55,824 nt of DNA from an uncultured Corynebacterium sp. (GCF_937999985.1 NZ_CALLDG010000201.1:1-55824), one strand, 5' to 3'. Positions 8,441-16,792 are shown, counted from the stretch's first letter. Made by a program: numbers and translations. The notes: generated by a model not told the origin, from the letters alone.

Positions 8441-9742
8441 CTAATCCTTGTTGCTGAGGAACAGCACGTCCACTTCCTGCCCCGGCGCCACGTCCGTCAC
8501 GTCGGACGGCACCACGATCAGGCAGTTGGCCTGCCCGTGGCTGCCCAGCAGGTGGGTCGGCTCGCCGCCGTTCACGGCGCCGAGGGGATCCACCAGGAAC
8601 TCGCGGGTCTCCCGGTCGCGCATCAACTGGCCGCGGATAAAGCCACGGCGGCCAGGGGCCGAGGCGATACCTGCGATCGTGCGGGCGGGCACCACGCGGC
8701 GGGTGGCCTGACGGCGGCCACGGATCAGCTGCACCAGTGGGCGCACCATGACCTCAAAGGAAACGAGGGCGGCGGAGGGGTTGGCCGGCAGCAGGAAGGT
8801 CGGCACCTTGTCCTGCCCCAGCGTGCCGAAGCCCATGACTGAACCCGGGTGCATGGCGATGCGCTGGATGTCCATCTCCCCCATCTCGGAGAGGATTTCC
8901 CGCAGCTCGTCGCTGGCCGCACCTCCCACCGCGCCGGAGATCACCACAACCTCGGAGCGTAACAGCTGACTTTCCAGCACCTCGCGCATCTTGCGCGGCT
9001 CGCCGCTGAGGATGCCCACGCGGTGCACGTCCGCGCCGGCTTCGCGGGCGGCGGCGGCCAGGGCATAGGAGTTCACGTCGTAAACCTGGCCCACCGCCGG
9101 GTCGCGGTCGATGTCCAGCAGCTCGCGGCCGAAGGAGAGCACGGACAGGCGCGGGCGTGGGTAAACCAGCACCTTGGATCGCCCCACGGCGGCCAGCAAG
9201 CCCACCTGGGCGGCGCCGATGACGGCGCCTTCCTCCACGACAACGTCGCCGGGCTGCACGTCGGAGCCCTTCCGATGCACGAACTCGCCGGAGGCGATGG
9301 CCTCCAGTGGACGGATCTTGCGGCCTTCCTTTTCCACCCAGTCCAGCGGAAGCACGGAATCCGCAAGCGTCGGCAGAGGTGCGCCCATCTCCACGCGCAC
9401 TGCCTGGCGCGGCTGCAAACGGATCGGGCGCAGGGAACCGGCGGTCACGTCGCCGACGATCGGCAGGGTTTCCTTTACACCGCTGGTGTTCTCTGCGGCC
9501 GCAGCATCTTCTGGGTCACGGTCGGGGTCGCCGCCCCGGGCAACTGCCAACGCTTGGCGGATGTCCACGCTGCGCACGGCATAGCCATCGATGGCGGCCT
9601 GGTCGAATCCGGGCAGCGGTTCGGCACCCTCGACCCTTTCGGCGCAGCGCAGCCCCAGGGTCTCGGTAATGGCGATGCGCACTGGCTCAGGGGTCACCGC
9701 CGCCGAGGTGATGATTGCCAGTTGTTCTTCGACCGATCGCAT
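8441..9742 (-). CDS. glp: Gephyrin-like MoeA-fold protein (Glp)
   Basis: 433-aa protein of the MoeA/gephyrin-E fold: N-terminal VEEQLAIITSAA, the MoeA-type GFDQAAIDGYAVRSVD segment (about 44-59), central LSVLSFGRELL and ISGAVGGAASDELREIL segments in the MogA-like domain, and the C-terminal domain IV. In C. glutamicum a MoeA paralogue in this position acts in cell division: Glp binds FtsZ and the membrane protein GlpR. glpR two genes downstream supports that assignment over molybdenum cofactor synthesis. In true MoeA the third domain has a TGDE/GGVSxG-type site; here the equivalent loop reads SGAVGGAASD, consistent with a divergent active site. The two roles cannot be separated by sequence alone. 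Confidence 0.82.
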   Translation of the reverse strand: MRSVEEQLAIITSAAVTPEPVRIAITETLGLRCAERVEGAEPLPGFDQAAIDGYAVRSVDIRQALAVARGGDPDRDPEDAAAAENTSGVKETLPIVGDVTAGSLRPIRLQPRQAVRVEMGAPLPTLADSVLPLDWVEKEGRKIRPLEAIASGEFVHRKGSDVQPGDVVVEEGAVIGAAQVGLLAAVGRSKVLVYPRPRLSVLSFGRELLDIDRDPAVGQVYDVNSYALAAAAREAGADVHRVGILSGEPRKMREVLESQLLRSEVVVISGAVGGAASDELREILSEMGEMDIQRIAMHPGSVMGFGTLGQDKVPTFLLPANPSAALVSFEVMVRPLVQLIRGRRQATRRVVPARTIAGIASAPGRRGFIRGQLMRDRETREFLVDPLGAVNGGEPTHLLGSHGQANCLIVVPSDVTDVAPGQEVDVLFLSNKD

Positions 9743-9752
9743 GTTGTTGTCC

Positions 9753-10670
9753 CTAGTTTTCCTGATTCAGGCGCTCCCGCAGCCAGGTCTTCAGGCTGGG
9801 GCCATATGTCTCATTCTGAAGCGCGAAATCGACACAAGCTCGAATGTACCCACCCGGGTTGCCTAGGTCATGGCGCAGGCCGTGGTGGACGATGATGTGC
9901 ACGGGGTGCCCCTCGGTGATCATCAGCTCAATGGCGTCGGTGATCTGGATTTCCCCGCCCTTGCCCGGCTTGGTACGGCGCAGCGCGTCGAAAACCTGTC
10001 GATCCAGCAGGTAGCGCCCGGTGGCTACGAAGTTGGACGGAGCATCTTCGACGGCCGGTTTTTCCACCATGCCCTTCACGATCTTCACGTCGGCGTGGTC
10101 CGCCTCGTCGATCTCGAAGACTCCGTAGTTGCTCGTCTCCTCGCGCGGCACCTCGAAGGCACACAGCACGGATCCGCCGTACTGCTTGCGCACGGCCAGC
10201 ATCTTCTCCATCACACCCATCGGCAGCACCAGGTCGTCTGGCAGCATAACGGCGAAGCATTCCTCATCGTCATCCAGCACCTCTTCGGCCAGCCCGATGG
10301 CGTGCCCCAGGCCGAGTGGCTTTTCCTGTTCGACAGCCACCACGTCGATCAGCCCGTCGGTGGCGCGCACCTTGTTCAGCTGGTCGGTCTTGCCGCGCAG
10401 TTCTAGCGTGCGCTCCAGCTCTTCGTCGGTATCGAAGTGCCCAAGCACCCCACCCTTCTTCGGAGCCGTCACGATCGCCAAGCGGTCCGCGCCCGCATCG
10501 GCGGCTTCCTTTGCGATCAGTTCGATCCCGGGAGTGTCCACTACGGGCAGCAGTTCCTTGGGAACGGTTTTGGTGGCGGGCAAGAAGCGGGTTCCAAGCC
10601 CGGCGGCCGGGACCACGACGGTACGCAGTGCGGCTTGCTCGGACGTGGAGATCGTAGGGCTAGAAGTCAT
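9753..10670 (-). CDS. galU: UTP-glucose-1-phosphate uridylyltransferase
   Basis: Makes UDP-glucose from UTP and glucose-1-phosphate, a precursor for trehalose, glycogen and arabinogalactan or other cell-wall glycans. The 305-aa protein has the nucleotide-binding signature AAGLGTRFLPATKTVPKELL (residues 22-41), then DAGADRLAIVTAPKKGG, FAVMLPDDLVLP and MVEKP segments of bacterial GalU. It starts the minus-strand unit galU-glp-rimJ-glpR (10-bp gap to glp). A -10-like TACTAT stands 6 nt before the ATG. The cyclo-ligase gene is divergent. Confidence 0.95.
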   Translation of the reverse strand: MTSSPTISTSEQAALRTVVVPAAGLGTRFLPATKTVPKELLPVVDTPGIELIAKEAADAGADRLAIVTAPKKGGVLGHFDTDEELERTLELRGKTDQLNKVRATDGLIDVVAVEQEKPLGLGHAIGLAEEVLDDDEECFAVMLPDDLVLPMGVMEKMLAVRKQYGGSVLCAFEVPREETSNYGVFEIDEADHADVKIVKGMVEKPAVEDAPSNFVATGRYLLDRQVFDALRRTKPGKGGEIQITDAIELMITEGHPVHIIVHHGLRHDLGNPGGYIRACVDFALQNETYGPSLKTWLRERLNQEN

Positions 10671-10676
10671 GCCGGA

Positions 10677-10682
10677 ATAGTA
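10677..10682 (-). promoter_or_regulatory. Candidate -10 element of galU
   Basis: TACTAT on the minus strand ends 6 nt before the galU ATG, consistent with leaderless transcription. Confidence 0.45.
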
Positions 10683-10741
10683 GCGCTTTAGGCTCCGGGT
10701 TTCGTGCTCTACACACCACTTAAGGAGATTTTCCTTTGCAG

Positions 10742-10747
10742 TAGGCT
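10742..10747 (+). promoter_or_regulatory. Candidate -10 element of the formyl-THF cyclo-ligase gene
   Basis: TAGGCT ends 8 nt before the ATG at 10756; spacing again fits a leaderless transcript. It lies back to back with the galU promoter in an 85-bp gap. Confidence 0.4.
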
Positions 10748-10755
10748 CTTAGGCG

Positions 10756-11370
10756 ATGAGTACCCCCGCTGACCTGAAGAAGCGCGCCCGCGCCCAGGTG
10801 CGCGCTGCCCGCGTCGACCGCCTCGACGAGCGCCCCTTACGCGACCGAAGCATTCAGACTCACCTCTTGGACGCTCTCGCGGAACTCCCCTGCACACCTT
10901 CCACCATCTGCGGATATGTCCCCCTCCCGGGTGAGCCGGGCGGCGCGGATCTTCCCGATACTCTGGCGCGCACTGGAGCGCGGGTGTTGCTTCCTCGCGT
11001 TGTTCGTGGTGACGCCCCCAGTCTCGAATGGATCGAATATCAGCCGGACAACCCAAACCTCGTCGAGGGCACGTGGGGAATACTCGAGCCGGTGGGGAAG
11101 CCGGTGGGGAAGCCAGTGAGTAATGTAATTCACACTTTCCCGACATGCGCAGATGTAATAGTTACACCTGCTCTATCGATTGATTATTATGGGACACGGC
11201 TCGGACAGGGCGGTGGCTTCTATGATCGAACTCTTGCCAATCGCCCATCGCATGTGAAGGTATGGGCTGTGGTAGACCACGAAGAATTCACCCGCGAGGT
11301 TCCCTGCCAAGACCACGATCTGGTCGTAGATGCTGTGATCAACGACCTCGGATACTTCCCCATTTTTTAG
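10756..11370 (+). CDS. 5-formyltetrahydrofolate cyclo-ligase
   Basis: Converts 5-formyl-THF to 5,10-methenyl-THF with ATP hydrolysis, returning folate to the one-carbon pool. The 204-aa protein has the family C-terminal segment RLGQGGGFYDRTL (about 155-167), preceded by TPALSIDYYGT and followed by a VVDHEE... segment. The length is normal for the family. A KPVGKPV direct repeat (about 113-122; GTGGGGAAGCCG repeated in DNA) interrupts the middle of the protein. mscL follows 51 bp downstream on the same strand. Confidence 0.92.
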   Translation: MSTPADLKKRARAQVRAARVDRLDERPLRDRSIQTHLLDALAELPCTPSTICGYVPLPGEPGGADLPDTLARTGARVLLPRVVRGDAPSLEWIEYQPDNPNLVEGTWGILEPVGKPVGKPVSNVIHTFPTCADVIVTPALSIDYYGTRLGQGGGFYDRTLANRPSHVKVWAVVDHEEFTREVPCQDHDLVVDAVINDLGYFPIF

Positions 11371-11421
11371 TCGCTTTGCAAGGTCTGCGCTAGGTCGCGG
11401 ACAAGAAAGGTCTTTTGCACC

Positions 11422-11856
11422 ATGCTTGAAGGTTTTAAGAAGTTCATCATGCGCGGCAACGTCATGGAACTTGCCGTAGCCGTCATTATCGGCGGTGCCT
11501 TCACCGCCATCGTCACCGCTTTCACCAACGGCATCGTCGAGCCGCTCCTGGCCGCAGTCGGCGGCTCCCCCGAGTTCGGAATGGGCTTCCACCTCCGCGA
11601 GGGCAACGATGCAACGTTCGTCAACATCGGCGCTGTCCTGACTGCTGCCGTTAACTTCCTGATCATCGCTGCCGTCATCTACTTCGTGATGATCATGCCG
11701 ATGAACAAGCTGGCTGAGCTGAACGCTCGCCGCAAGGGCATCGAGCCGGAGGAGGCTGCAGCTACTGAGACCGAGCTGCTGGCCGAGATCCGCGACCTGC
11801 TGGTGGAGCAGCGTGGCGGCGAGGCAGAGCCGACCGGCAAGCACGCAGAAAACTAA
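11422..11856 (+). CDS. mscL: Large-conductance mechanosensitive channel
   Basis: Homopentameric channel that releases solutes on hypo-osmotic shock. The 144-aa product starts MLEGFKKFIMRGNVMELAVA, the amphipathic N-terminal helix and TM1 of MscL, followed by GGAFTAIVTAF. TM2 (about 72-94, AAVNFLIIAAVIYFVMIMPM) and a cytoplasmic C-terminal helix follow. It shares osmotic physiology with the BetP-like carrier 9 kb away. AAAGG lies about 11 nt before the ATG. A strong terminator-like hairpin lies about 85 bp after the stop. Confidence 0.96.
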   Translation: MLEGFKKFIMRGNVMELAVAVIIGGAFTAIVTAFTNGIVEPLLAAVGGSPEFGMGFHLREGNDATFVNIGAVLTAAVNFLIIAAVIYFVMIMPMNKLAELNARRKGIEPEEAAATETELLAEIRDLLVEQRGGEAEPTGKHAEN

Positions 11857-11871
11857 CGTGCCCCAGCCCCG

Positions 11872-12108
11872 CTAGCCCCAATGCGGCGGGCGCTGTTCCT
11901 CTAGGAAGCGGCGCTCCTGCTCTGCGGAAGGGCGATCGTCACCCCACTCATCCCGTGAAGGGCTTGAGTGGGGTTTTGCTTTGCCGGAAGCGATGGTGTC
12001 AATAAAAGAAGAACCCGAACCCCCAGCCTGGCCGGCTTTGCCTACCTTGCCGTAGAACCGGCGACGGCGGCGGTCCGGCTGGCCCTTACCTGAGCGGCCG
12101 GTGCTCAT
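11872..12108 (-). CDS. Small conserved basic protein of unknown function
   Basis: 78-aa hydrophilic protein, Arg/Lys/Gly-rich at the N-terminus (MSTGRSGKGQPDRRRRRFYG) and ending ERRFLEEQRPPHWG. This C-terminal RPPHW ending occurs, as I recall, in short actinobacterial proteins near molybdopterin genes. No domain is recognised. The ATG lies 1 nt after the moaB stop, so translation is probably coupled to moaB. Its coding sequence contains the plus-strand terminator hairpin placed to end mscL mRNA. Confidence 0.6.
   Translation of the reverse strand: MSTGRSGKGQPDRRRRRFYGKVGKAGQAGGSGSSFIDTIASGKAKPHSSPSRDEWGDDRPSAEQERRFLEEQRPPHWG
11941..11980 (+). terminator. Terminator-like hairpin after mscL, inside the opposite gene
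   Basis: ACCCCACTCA (11941-11950) pairs perfectly with TGAGTGGGGT (11965-11974), 14-nt loop, followed by TTTTGCTTTG. On the plus strand this is a typical intrinsic terminator 85 bp after the mscL stop; it lies within the coding sequence of the small minus-strand gene. Confidence 0.7.
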
Positions 12109-12109
12109 G

Positions 12110-12763
12110 CTAGGCCCGGTTATTCATGTCGCCAACAACGTGGCGAACCAGGGGGCCAAGAGTTGCCATGCCATCGCGGATCGCGCCGCGGGACCCGGCA
12201 ATGTTGACCACCACGGTCGAACCGGAAATACCGGCGACTCCGCGGGACAGGCCCGCATCCAGGGAGTTAGCCGCCAAACCGGAGGCGCGCAGAGCTTCAG
12301 CGATGCCCGGGACCTTGCGGTCCAGCTCAGCGCGGGTGGCCTCCGGAGTCTTATCGCGCGGGCCAGTGCCAGTGCCACCGATCGTGACGACGAGATCGGC
12401 ACCGCCGACCACAGCGGTCTGGATTACCTTGCGGATTGCGGACTTGCGGGACTCGACGTTCAGCACGGCATCGACGAGGAAGCCTTCCTCTGCCAGCAGC
12501 TCTGCAACCAGCTCGCCGTTCTTGGCCTTTTCCTCGGGAAAGTCGGTGACCAGCACGACCATGGCGCGCAGAGGCGGCTCGTTGCTGAGCTGTTCTCGGG
12601 TGCGCTCCTGGGCATCCAGGGTGTGGAACAGTGCATCGTCCGGCTCCGGGATCTCCTCTGCCAGACGGTCCACCTGCGTGTGATCGACGGAACTCATGGC
12701 CATAACGTCGCTGATGTCCGCGTTGATATCCGCAGACCCTTTCTTAGCCTTCCGAGCTGGCAC
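12110..12763 (-). CDS. moaB: MogA/MoaB family molybdenum-cofactor protein
   Basis: MPT adenylyltransferase-type protein of the MoaB/Mog fold. The 217-aa product has the hallmark TIGGTGTGPRDKTPEAT motif (about 126-142) and the GISGSTVVVNIAGSRGA loop near the C-terminus. A 50-residue N-terminal extension is poorly conserved. The GTG start at 12763 is supported by AGGAGG 7 nt upstream. It lies downstream of htrA, with a terminator between, and is coupled to the 78-aa gene. Other molybdenum cofactor genes are not seen here. Confidence 0.88.
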   Translation of the reverse strand: MPARKAKKGSADINADISDVMAMSSVDHTQVDRLAEEIPEPDDALFHTLDAQERTREQLSNEPPLRAMVVLVTDFPEEKAKNGELVAELLAEEGFLVDAVLNVESRKSAIRKVIQTAVVGGADLVVTIGGTGTGPRDKTPEATRAELDRKVPGIAEALRASGLAANSLDAGLSRGVAGISGSTVVVNIAGSRGAIRDGMATLGPLVRHVVGDMNNRA

Positions 12764-12806
12764 GGCGATCCTCCTGAATCGATAAATGGATGTAACTAAT
12801 AAAGTA

Positions 12807-12840
12807 TCCCGTTCGCCCTCGGCTGTACAGGCGAACGGGA
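12807..12840 (-). terminator. Intrinsic terminator after htrA
   Basis: TCCCGTTCGCC (12807-12817) pairs with GGCGAACGGGA (12830-12840) across a 12-nt loop. Read on the minus strand it follows the htrA stop by 9 bp; the T tract after it is weak. Confidence 0.7.
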
Positions 12841-12848
12841 ATGGGGGT

Positions 12849-14318
12849 TTACTCGGCGGTGGTGAGCGTCAGCTCGACCTCCCGTTCCTCGCCATCGGGG
12901 CCGTCCTTGACCTTCAGCTTTACCTTGTCGCCCACGGCGTGCGAACGGATAGCTGCGATCAGCCCCACGCCCGAATCCACGCGCCGGTCATCCACGTGAG
13001 TAACCAGATCGCCCTTCTTCAAGCCCGCCTTATCCGCAGGACTGTCCTTGTTCACATCCGCGATGACGGCACCGTTCTCGTTAGAGCGGGTATCGACCTT
13101 CGCACCGATGATCGGGTGCTCGGCCTTGCCGTTGTCGATCAGCTGCTTGGAGATGCGCTCTGCCTGGTTGATCGGGATGGCAAAACCCAGGCCGATGGAA
13201 CCGGCCACTTCCCCGCCACCGGTCGAAGCAATGACGGAGGGAATGCCGATGAGTTTGCCCTCCATGTCCACCAGGGCACCGCCGGAGTTACCGGGGTTGA
13301 TGGAGGCATCGGTTTGGATCGCGTCGATGAGGGAGGCCTCGCCGCCGTCCTCACCCGAGGCTTGAACGGGGCGATTCTTCGCCGAAACGATGCCGGTGGT
13401 TACCGTGGCTGACAGTCCCAGTGGGGAGCCGATCGCCATTACGTCCTCGCCGACATTCACCATGTCCGAGTCGCCGAACTCGATGGGCTGCAGGTCCGTG
13501 ACGTCCTTAGCCTTGATAACCGCAATATCCGTGGGCGGATCGGTGGCCACCACCTCTGCCTCGAGGGTACGGCCGTCGTTGAGGGTAACCTCCATCTTCG
13601 CGCGCCCGTCCTGGGCACCCGCGACTACGTGGTTGTTCGTAAGGATCAAGCCGTCGGAGGAAATGATCGAGCCGGAACCTTCTTCTCCGCCTCGGGGCGT
13701 CATAACTCGGATGGAAACCACAGAGGGCAGAACCTTGTTGGCAATGTCAGTGGTGCTGCCCGGCTTCACCGGGTTGGAGGCCTTCTTATCCTGCGAAGAC
13801 TTGCCACCGCTGTTGGAGTTATCGAAGGAAGATGTGGCGTTGTTGCTGGCCTGGTTGCCGTTGATCGAATCCATGCCCACGTATGTGACTGCGGAAGCAA
13901 CTACAGCACCCGCCAGCAGCAGTGCTGCAACAGCCGGGGTGGACCAGCGCTTCTTTTCCTGCGGCTGGCTGCTCAGCTGGGGCTGGTACGGATCTGCGAA
14001 AGTTTCCTGCCCCGGCACCGCCGGTGTTGTAGGCCTCTGCGGCGGCTGCGGCGGAGCCTGCACGGGTGTTGGCTGCGGCGACTGCTGTGGCCTCTGCTGC
14101 TGTGGGAAGGGCTGCGAGCTCGGCTGTGCTGGCTGCGCTGCCGGCCCTACCTGAGTGGCAGGCTCCTGCATCGGCCTCTGCTGTGCCTCCCAGCGCATGT
14201 GGTCCCGGTGAACTCCACCCTGCGGCCCGCCGCCCCCTCGCACCGATTTCTGGCCACGGTTAGAAAAGTCCGGTTCGCCGGGCATCCGCTGCCCGTCCCC
14301 CGAGTTGTTATCACCCAT
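12849..14318 (-). CDS. htrA: Membrane-anchored HtrA/PepD-like serine protease with PDZ domain
   Basis: Envelope quality-control protease. From the ATG at 14318 the protein is 489 aa: a cytoplasmic Pro/Gln-rich N-terminal region (about 1-120), one membrane helix (about 127-147), an S1C trypsin-like domain with triad H230 (TNNHVV), D264 (DIAVIKA) and S345 (GNSGGAL), and a C-terminal PDZ domain (VNKDSPADKAGLKKGDLVTH). A start seven codons upstream is possible, but AAGGGA stands before the chosen ATG. It lies downstream of mprB in the order mprA-mprB-htrA, as mprAB-pepD in mycobacteria. A TTTAAGGAAA box upstream is shared with mprA. Confidence 0.93.
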   Translation of the reverse strand: MGDNNSGDGQRMPGEPDFSNRGQKSVRGGGGPQGGVHRDHMRWEAQQRPMQEPATQVGPAAQPAQPSSQPFPQQQRPQQSPQPTPVQAPPQPPQRPTTPAVPGQETFADPYQPQLSSQPQEKKRWSTPAVAALLLAGAVVASAVTYVGMDSINGNQASNNATSSFDNSNSGGKSSQDKKASNPVKPGSTTDIANKVLPSVVSIRVMTPRGGEEGSGSIISSDGLILTNNHVVAGAQDGRAKMEVTLNDGRTLEAEVVATDPPTDIAVIKAKDVTDLQPIEFGDSDMVNVGEDVMAIGSPLGLSATVTTGIVSAKNRPVQASGEDGGEASLIDAIQTDASINPGNSGGALVDMEGKLIGIPSVIASTGGGEVAGSIGLGFAIPINQAERISKQLIDNGKAEHPIIGAKVDTRSNENGAVIADVNKDSPADKAGLKKGDLVTHVDDRRVDSGVGLIAAIRSHAVGDKVKLKVKDGPDGEEREVELTLTTAE

Positions 14319-14402
14319 ATTGTGTTCCCTTTCGTCCATAGCGACCAGTATGTCCGTTATGTATGTAGTTCAGCACTACGAATGCTGTAGTTTTTCTGCC
14401 AG

Positions 14403-14420
14403 TTTAAGGAAAAACCTTAG
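14403..14420. promoter_or_regulatory. Candidate MprA box upstream of htrA
   Basis: TTTAAGGAAA (14403-14412) is identical to a decamer upstream of mprA and is part of a TAAGG-n5-CCTTA inverted repeat. Regulation by MprA is inferred. Confidence 0.35.
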
Positions 14421-14453
14421 AGAAAAGTTCCCAAAACCCCCGTCTAATTCCAG

Positions 14454-16007
14454 CTAACTCGGCTCTCCCGGCAACACCGCACGCATCAGGGCACCACCGT
14501 CGTCCGACTCATCGGCCACGATCACCCCGTGGTGCCGCTCGATGACCTGCTTGACAATCGCCAGCCCCAGGCCGGAACCAGGCATCGAACGCGCCTGGAT
14601 CGAACGGTAGAAGCGGTCGAAGACATTCTCCCGGTCCTCCTTTGGAATGCCGGGGCCAGAGTCCGCCACTCGGATCTCCACTTCCTGATGCGCTGAAGCG
14701 CCGGTATCGGAGCCTGCGGCGTCCCCTTCCTCAACAACAATCGGCTGCATCCAGACGCGTACCACACCGCCCTCTGGTGACCACTTCGCCGCGTTATCCA
14801 GCAGATTCAGCAGCGCGCGCGACAGGGCGAAGGCATCTCCCCGCAGGTGCCACTCAATCAGGTGCGTATCGAAGGTCACGTCCGGACGGCGCCGCTGCAC
14901 GCGTTCAATACCCAGGGTGATGAGTTCGGAGATCTCGACGATGCTTAGAACCACCGGGTTGGAGTCCTCGCGGGCAAGGTCCACCAGGTCGCCGATCAGC
15001 CCACTCATCTCGTCGATCTGCGCGATCACGTCGCGCTCTAGGTCCTTGCGGTCTTCCTCGCTGATGCCGGGGCCTTCGCCGTCTTTTCTTTGTGACGCCA
15101 ACATCAGCAGCTCCACGTTTGTGCGCAGCGAAGTCAACGGTGTTTTAAGCTCGTGCGAAGCATCCGCGACGAGATTCTTCTGCTTCGTCTGAGCCTCCTG
15201 GAGAGCGTTCATCATGTTATTGAAAGAGTCCGTGAGGGATCCGAGCTCGTCATGGGAATAGACGGGGATCTGGCGCAGTTCGCCGGTACGGGAAACCTCG
15301 TCGGCCGCTCGGCGCAGGCGGGTGATCGGTTGAATGCCGGAGTTCGCGACCGCGATGCCCGCGATGATGGAGGCGATGAAGCCGGTCACCGCAATCAGGA
15401 TCAGAACCAACCAGAGGGATTCCAGCGTCTGGTTCGTAAATGCGATGTCCAGGCGCAGCACGATCACGCGACCGTCAAGGGCGCCGATAGCGAAGCTGCG
15501 CTTGTCGCCTTCCGATTCAAAAGTGTAGGGGTCGTCGCCGACGAGGACAGAGATCTCGTTGGGGCTGAGGATGCCCTCGAACTTGTACACGTCTGCCTGC
15601 CGTCCCGCCTGGTCAGCGGGCACGACGAGGACACTCATGTTGTTATCGGCGTCGAAGAAGCGGGGGCGGTAGTCGTCGCCCTCCCCTGTCTCGCTGACCG
15701 GAAACTCAAAGCCCGAGTCGATGTAAGCCTGGGCCTGCGTCTGCAGCGTCTTATCCATCTCCTGCGACAGCACCTGCTTTACGGTGGCGTAGGAGGAGAT
15801 GGTGATGATGGCGATACACAGCATCACCACCATGGCGGTGAGGGCAGCCAGTCGCGTGCGCAGAGATAGTCCGCGCACGGAAAAACGGAGGGACTGGATC
15901 AGCCGGTCCCTCCTGCTATCTCCTCGAGTGTCCGTGCCCCCGTTCTCTGCAGAGGCGTGCTCGGGCTCTACCGCGAGGTAATCCTCCGGGAGCCTACGCA
16001 GGATCAC
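14454..16007 (-). CDS. mprB: Sensor histidine kinase MprB (CgtS2-like)
   Basis: 517-aa membrane kinase for envelope stress. Order: cytoplasmic N-terminus, TM1 (52-73), extracytoplasmic sensor loop (about 74-198), TM2 (199-221), HAMP (about 222-275), HisKA with phospho-acceptor H285 in ADASHELKTPLTSL, N box NLLDNAAKWS (401-410), G1 DSGPGI (449-454) and G2 GSGLGLA (477-483). The start overlaps the mprA stop by 4 nt (ATGA), so the two are co-translated. The neighbouring htrA protease supports the MprAB assignment. Confidence 0.93.
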   Translation of the reverse strand: MILRRLPEDYLAVEPEHASAENGGTDTRGDSRRDRLIQSLRFSVRGLSLRTRLAALTAMVVMLCIAIITISSYATVKQVLSQEMDKTLQTQAQAYIDSGFEFPVSETGEGDDYRPRFFDADNNMSVLVVPADQAGRQADVYKFEGILSPNEISVLVGDDPYTFESEGDKRSFAIGALDGRVIVLRLDIAFTNQTLESLWLVLILIAVTGFIASIIAGIAVANSGIQPITRLRRAADEVSRTGELRQIPVYSHDELGSLTDSFNNMMNALQEAQTKQKNLVADASHELKTPLTSLRTNVELLMLASQRKDGEGPGISEEDRKDLERDVIAQIDEMSGLIGDLVDLAREDSNPVVLSIVEISELITLGIERVQRRRPDVTFDTHLIEWHLRGDAFALSRALLNLLDNAAKWSPEGGVVRVWMQPIVVEEGDAAGSDTGASAHQEVEIRVADSGPGIPKEDRENVFDRFYRSIQARSMPGSGLGLAIVKQVIERHHGVIVADESDDGGALMRAVLPGEPS

Positions 16008-16699
16008 GGTGCGGTCTCACGCAGCGCGTAGCCCACCCCACGAACAGTGTGAATCAAACGAGTCTCGTTGTTGGCCTCCGTCTTACGGCGCAGGTAGCCG
16101 ATGTAGACCTCCAGCGCGTTTCCGGAGGTTGGGAAATCATAACCCCAGACCTCTTCCAGGATGGTGTTGCGAGAAAGCACCTTGCGCGGGTTGTTCATCA
16201 GCAGCTCCAGCAGGGCGAACTCCGTGCGGGTCAGGCTGATCTGTCGGTCTCCGCGGAAAACATCGCGTGTCTCCGGGTTCAGGGTCAGGTCCTCGAAGCG
16301 CAACGGCTCGTGTGCCTCACCTTCCTGAATCGCGGGACGCGCCGCGCGGCGGAACAGAGAACGGGTGCGAGCCAGCAGCTCCTCCAGAGCAAAAGGCTTG
16401 GGCAGGTAGTCATCTGCACCGGCATCCAGGCCGGCGACTCGCTCCTCGACGGAATCGCGGGCGGTTAGCAGCAGGATCGGCAGGTCGTCGCCGTGGCTGC
16501 GCAGCTCGCGGCATACGTCCAGACCGTCCTTCTTTGGCATCATCACATCGAGGATGGCCAGGTCCGGTCGTTCGTCAGCGATGAGCTTAAGGGCCTCCTC
16601 GCCGTCCGTTGCCAGGACGACGGTGTAGCCGTTGAAGATCAGGGAACGGCGCAGGGATTCGCGCACGGCCTGATCATCATCTACAACAAGAATCTTCAT
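16004..16699 (-). CDS. mprA: Response regulator MprA (OmpR family, CgtR2-like)
   Basis: 231-aa two-domain regulator: receiver with acidic pocket VVDDD (5-9), phospho-acceptor D51 in LAILDVMMP and a T/K switch (LLLTARD, YLPKPF), then an OmpR winged helix ending ETRLIHTVRGVGYALR. Upstream in-frame starts (to 16747) add residues not seen in the family; the ATG at 16699 gives the standard MKILVVDDD start, although one at 16708 is also possible. First gene of the mprA-mprB-htrA set. Confidence 0.94.
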   Translation of the reverse strand: MKILVVDDDQAVRESLRRSLIFNGYTVVLATDGEEALKLIADERPDLAILDVMMPKKDGLDVCRELRSHGDDLPILLLTARDSVEERVAGLDAGADDYLPKPFALEELLARTRSLFRRAARPAIQEGEAHEPLRFEDLTLNPETRDVFRGDRQISLTRTEFALLELLMNNPRKVLSRNTILEEVWGYDFPTSGNALEVYIGYLRRKTEANNETRLIHTVRGVGYALRETAP

Positions 16700-16750
16700 G
16701 TGCTCCATTGTGCCTATGAAATTGGCATAACGCCCGTGCGGACCCACATT

Positions 16751-16760
16751 TTTAAGGAAA
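16751..16760. promoter_or_regulatory. Candidate MprA box upstream of mprA
   Basis: TTTAAGGAAA, about 50 bp upstream of the mprA start, identical to the copy before htrA and likewise followed at a distance by CTTAG. Autoregulation is an inference. Confidence 0.35.
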
Positions 16761-16792
16761 GCTCAGCATTTCTTAGGCCTGTTTCGCCAATG

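Noticed and set aside
8441..9742. Molybdopterin molybdenumtransferase as the main call
   Set aside because: The fold is shared, but glpR in the same operon and the altered active-site loop favour the division protein Glp.
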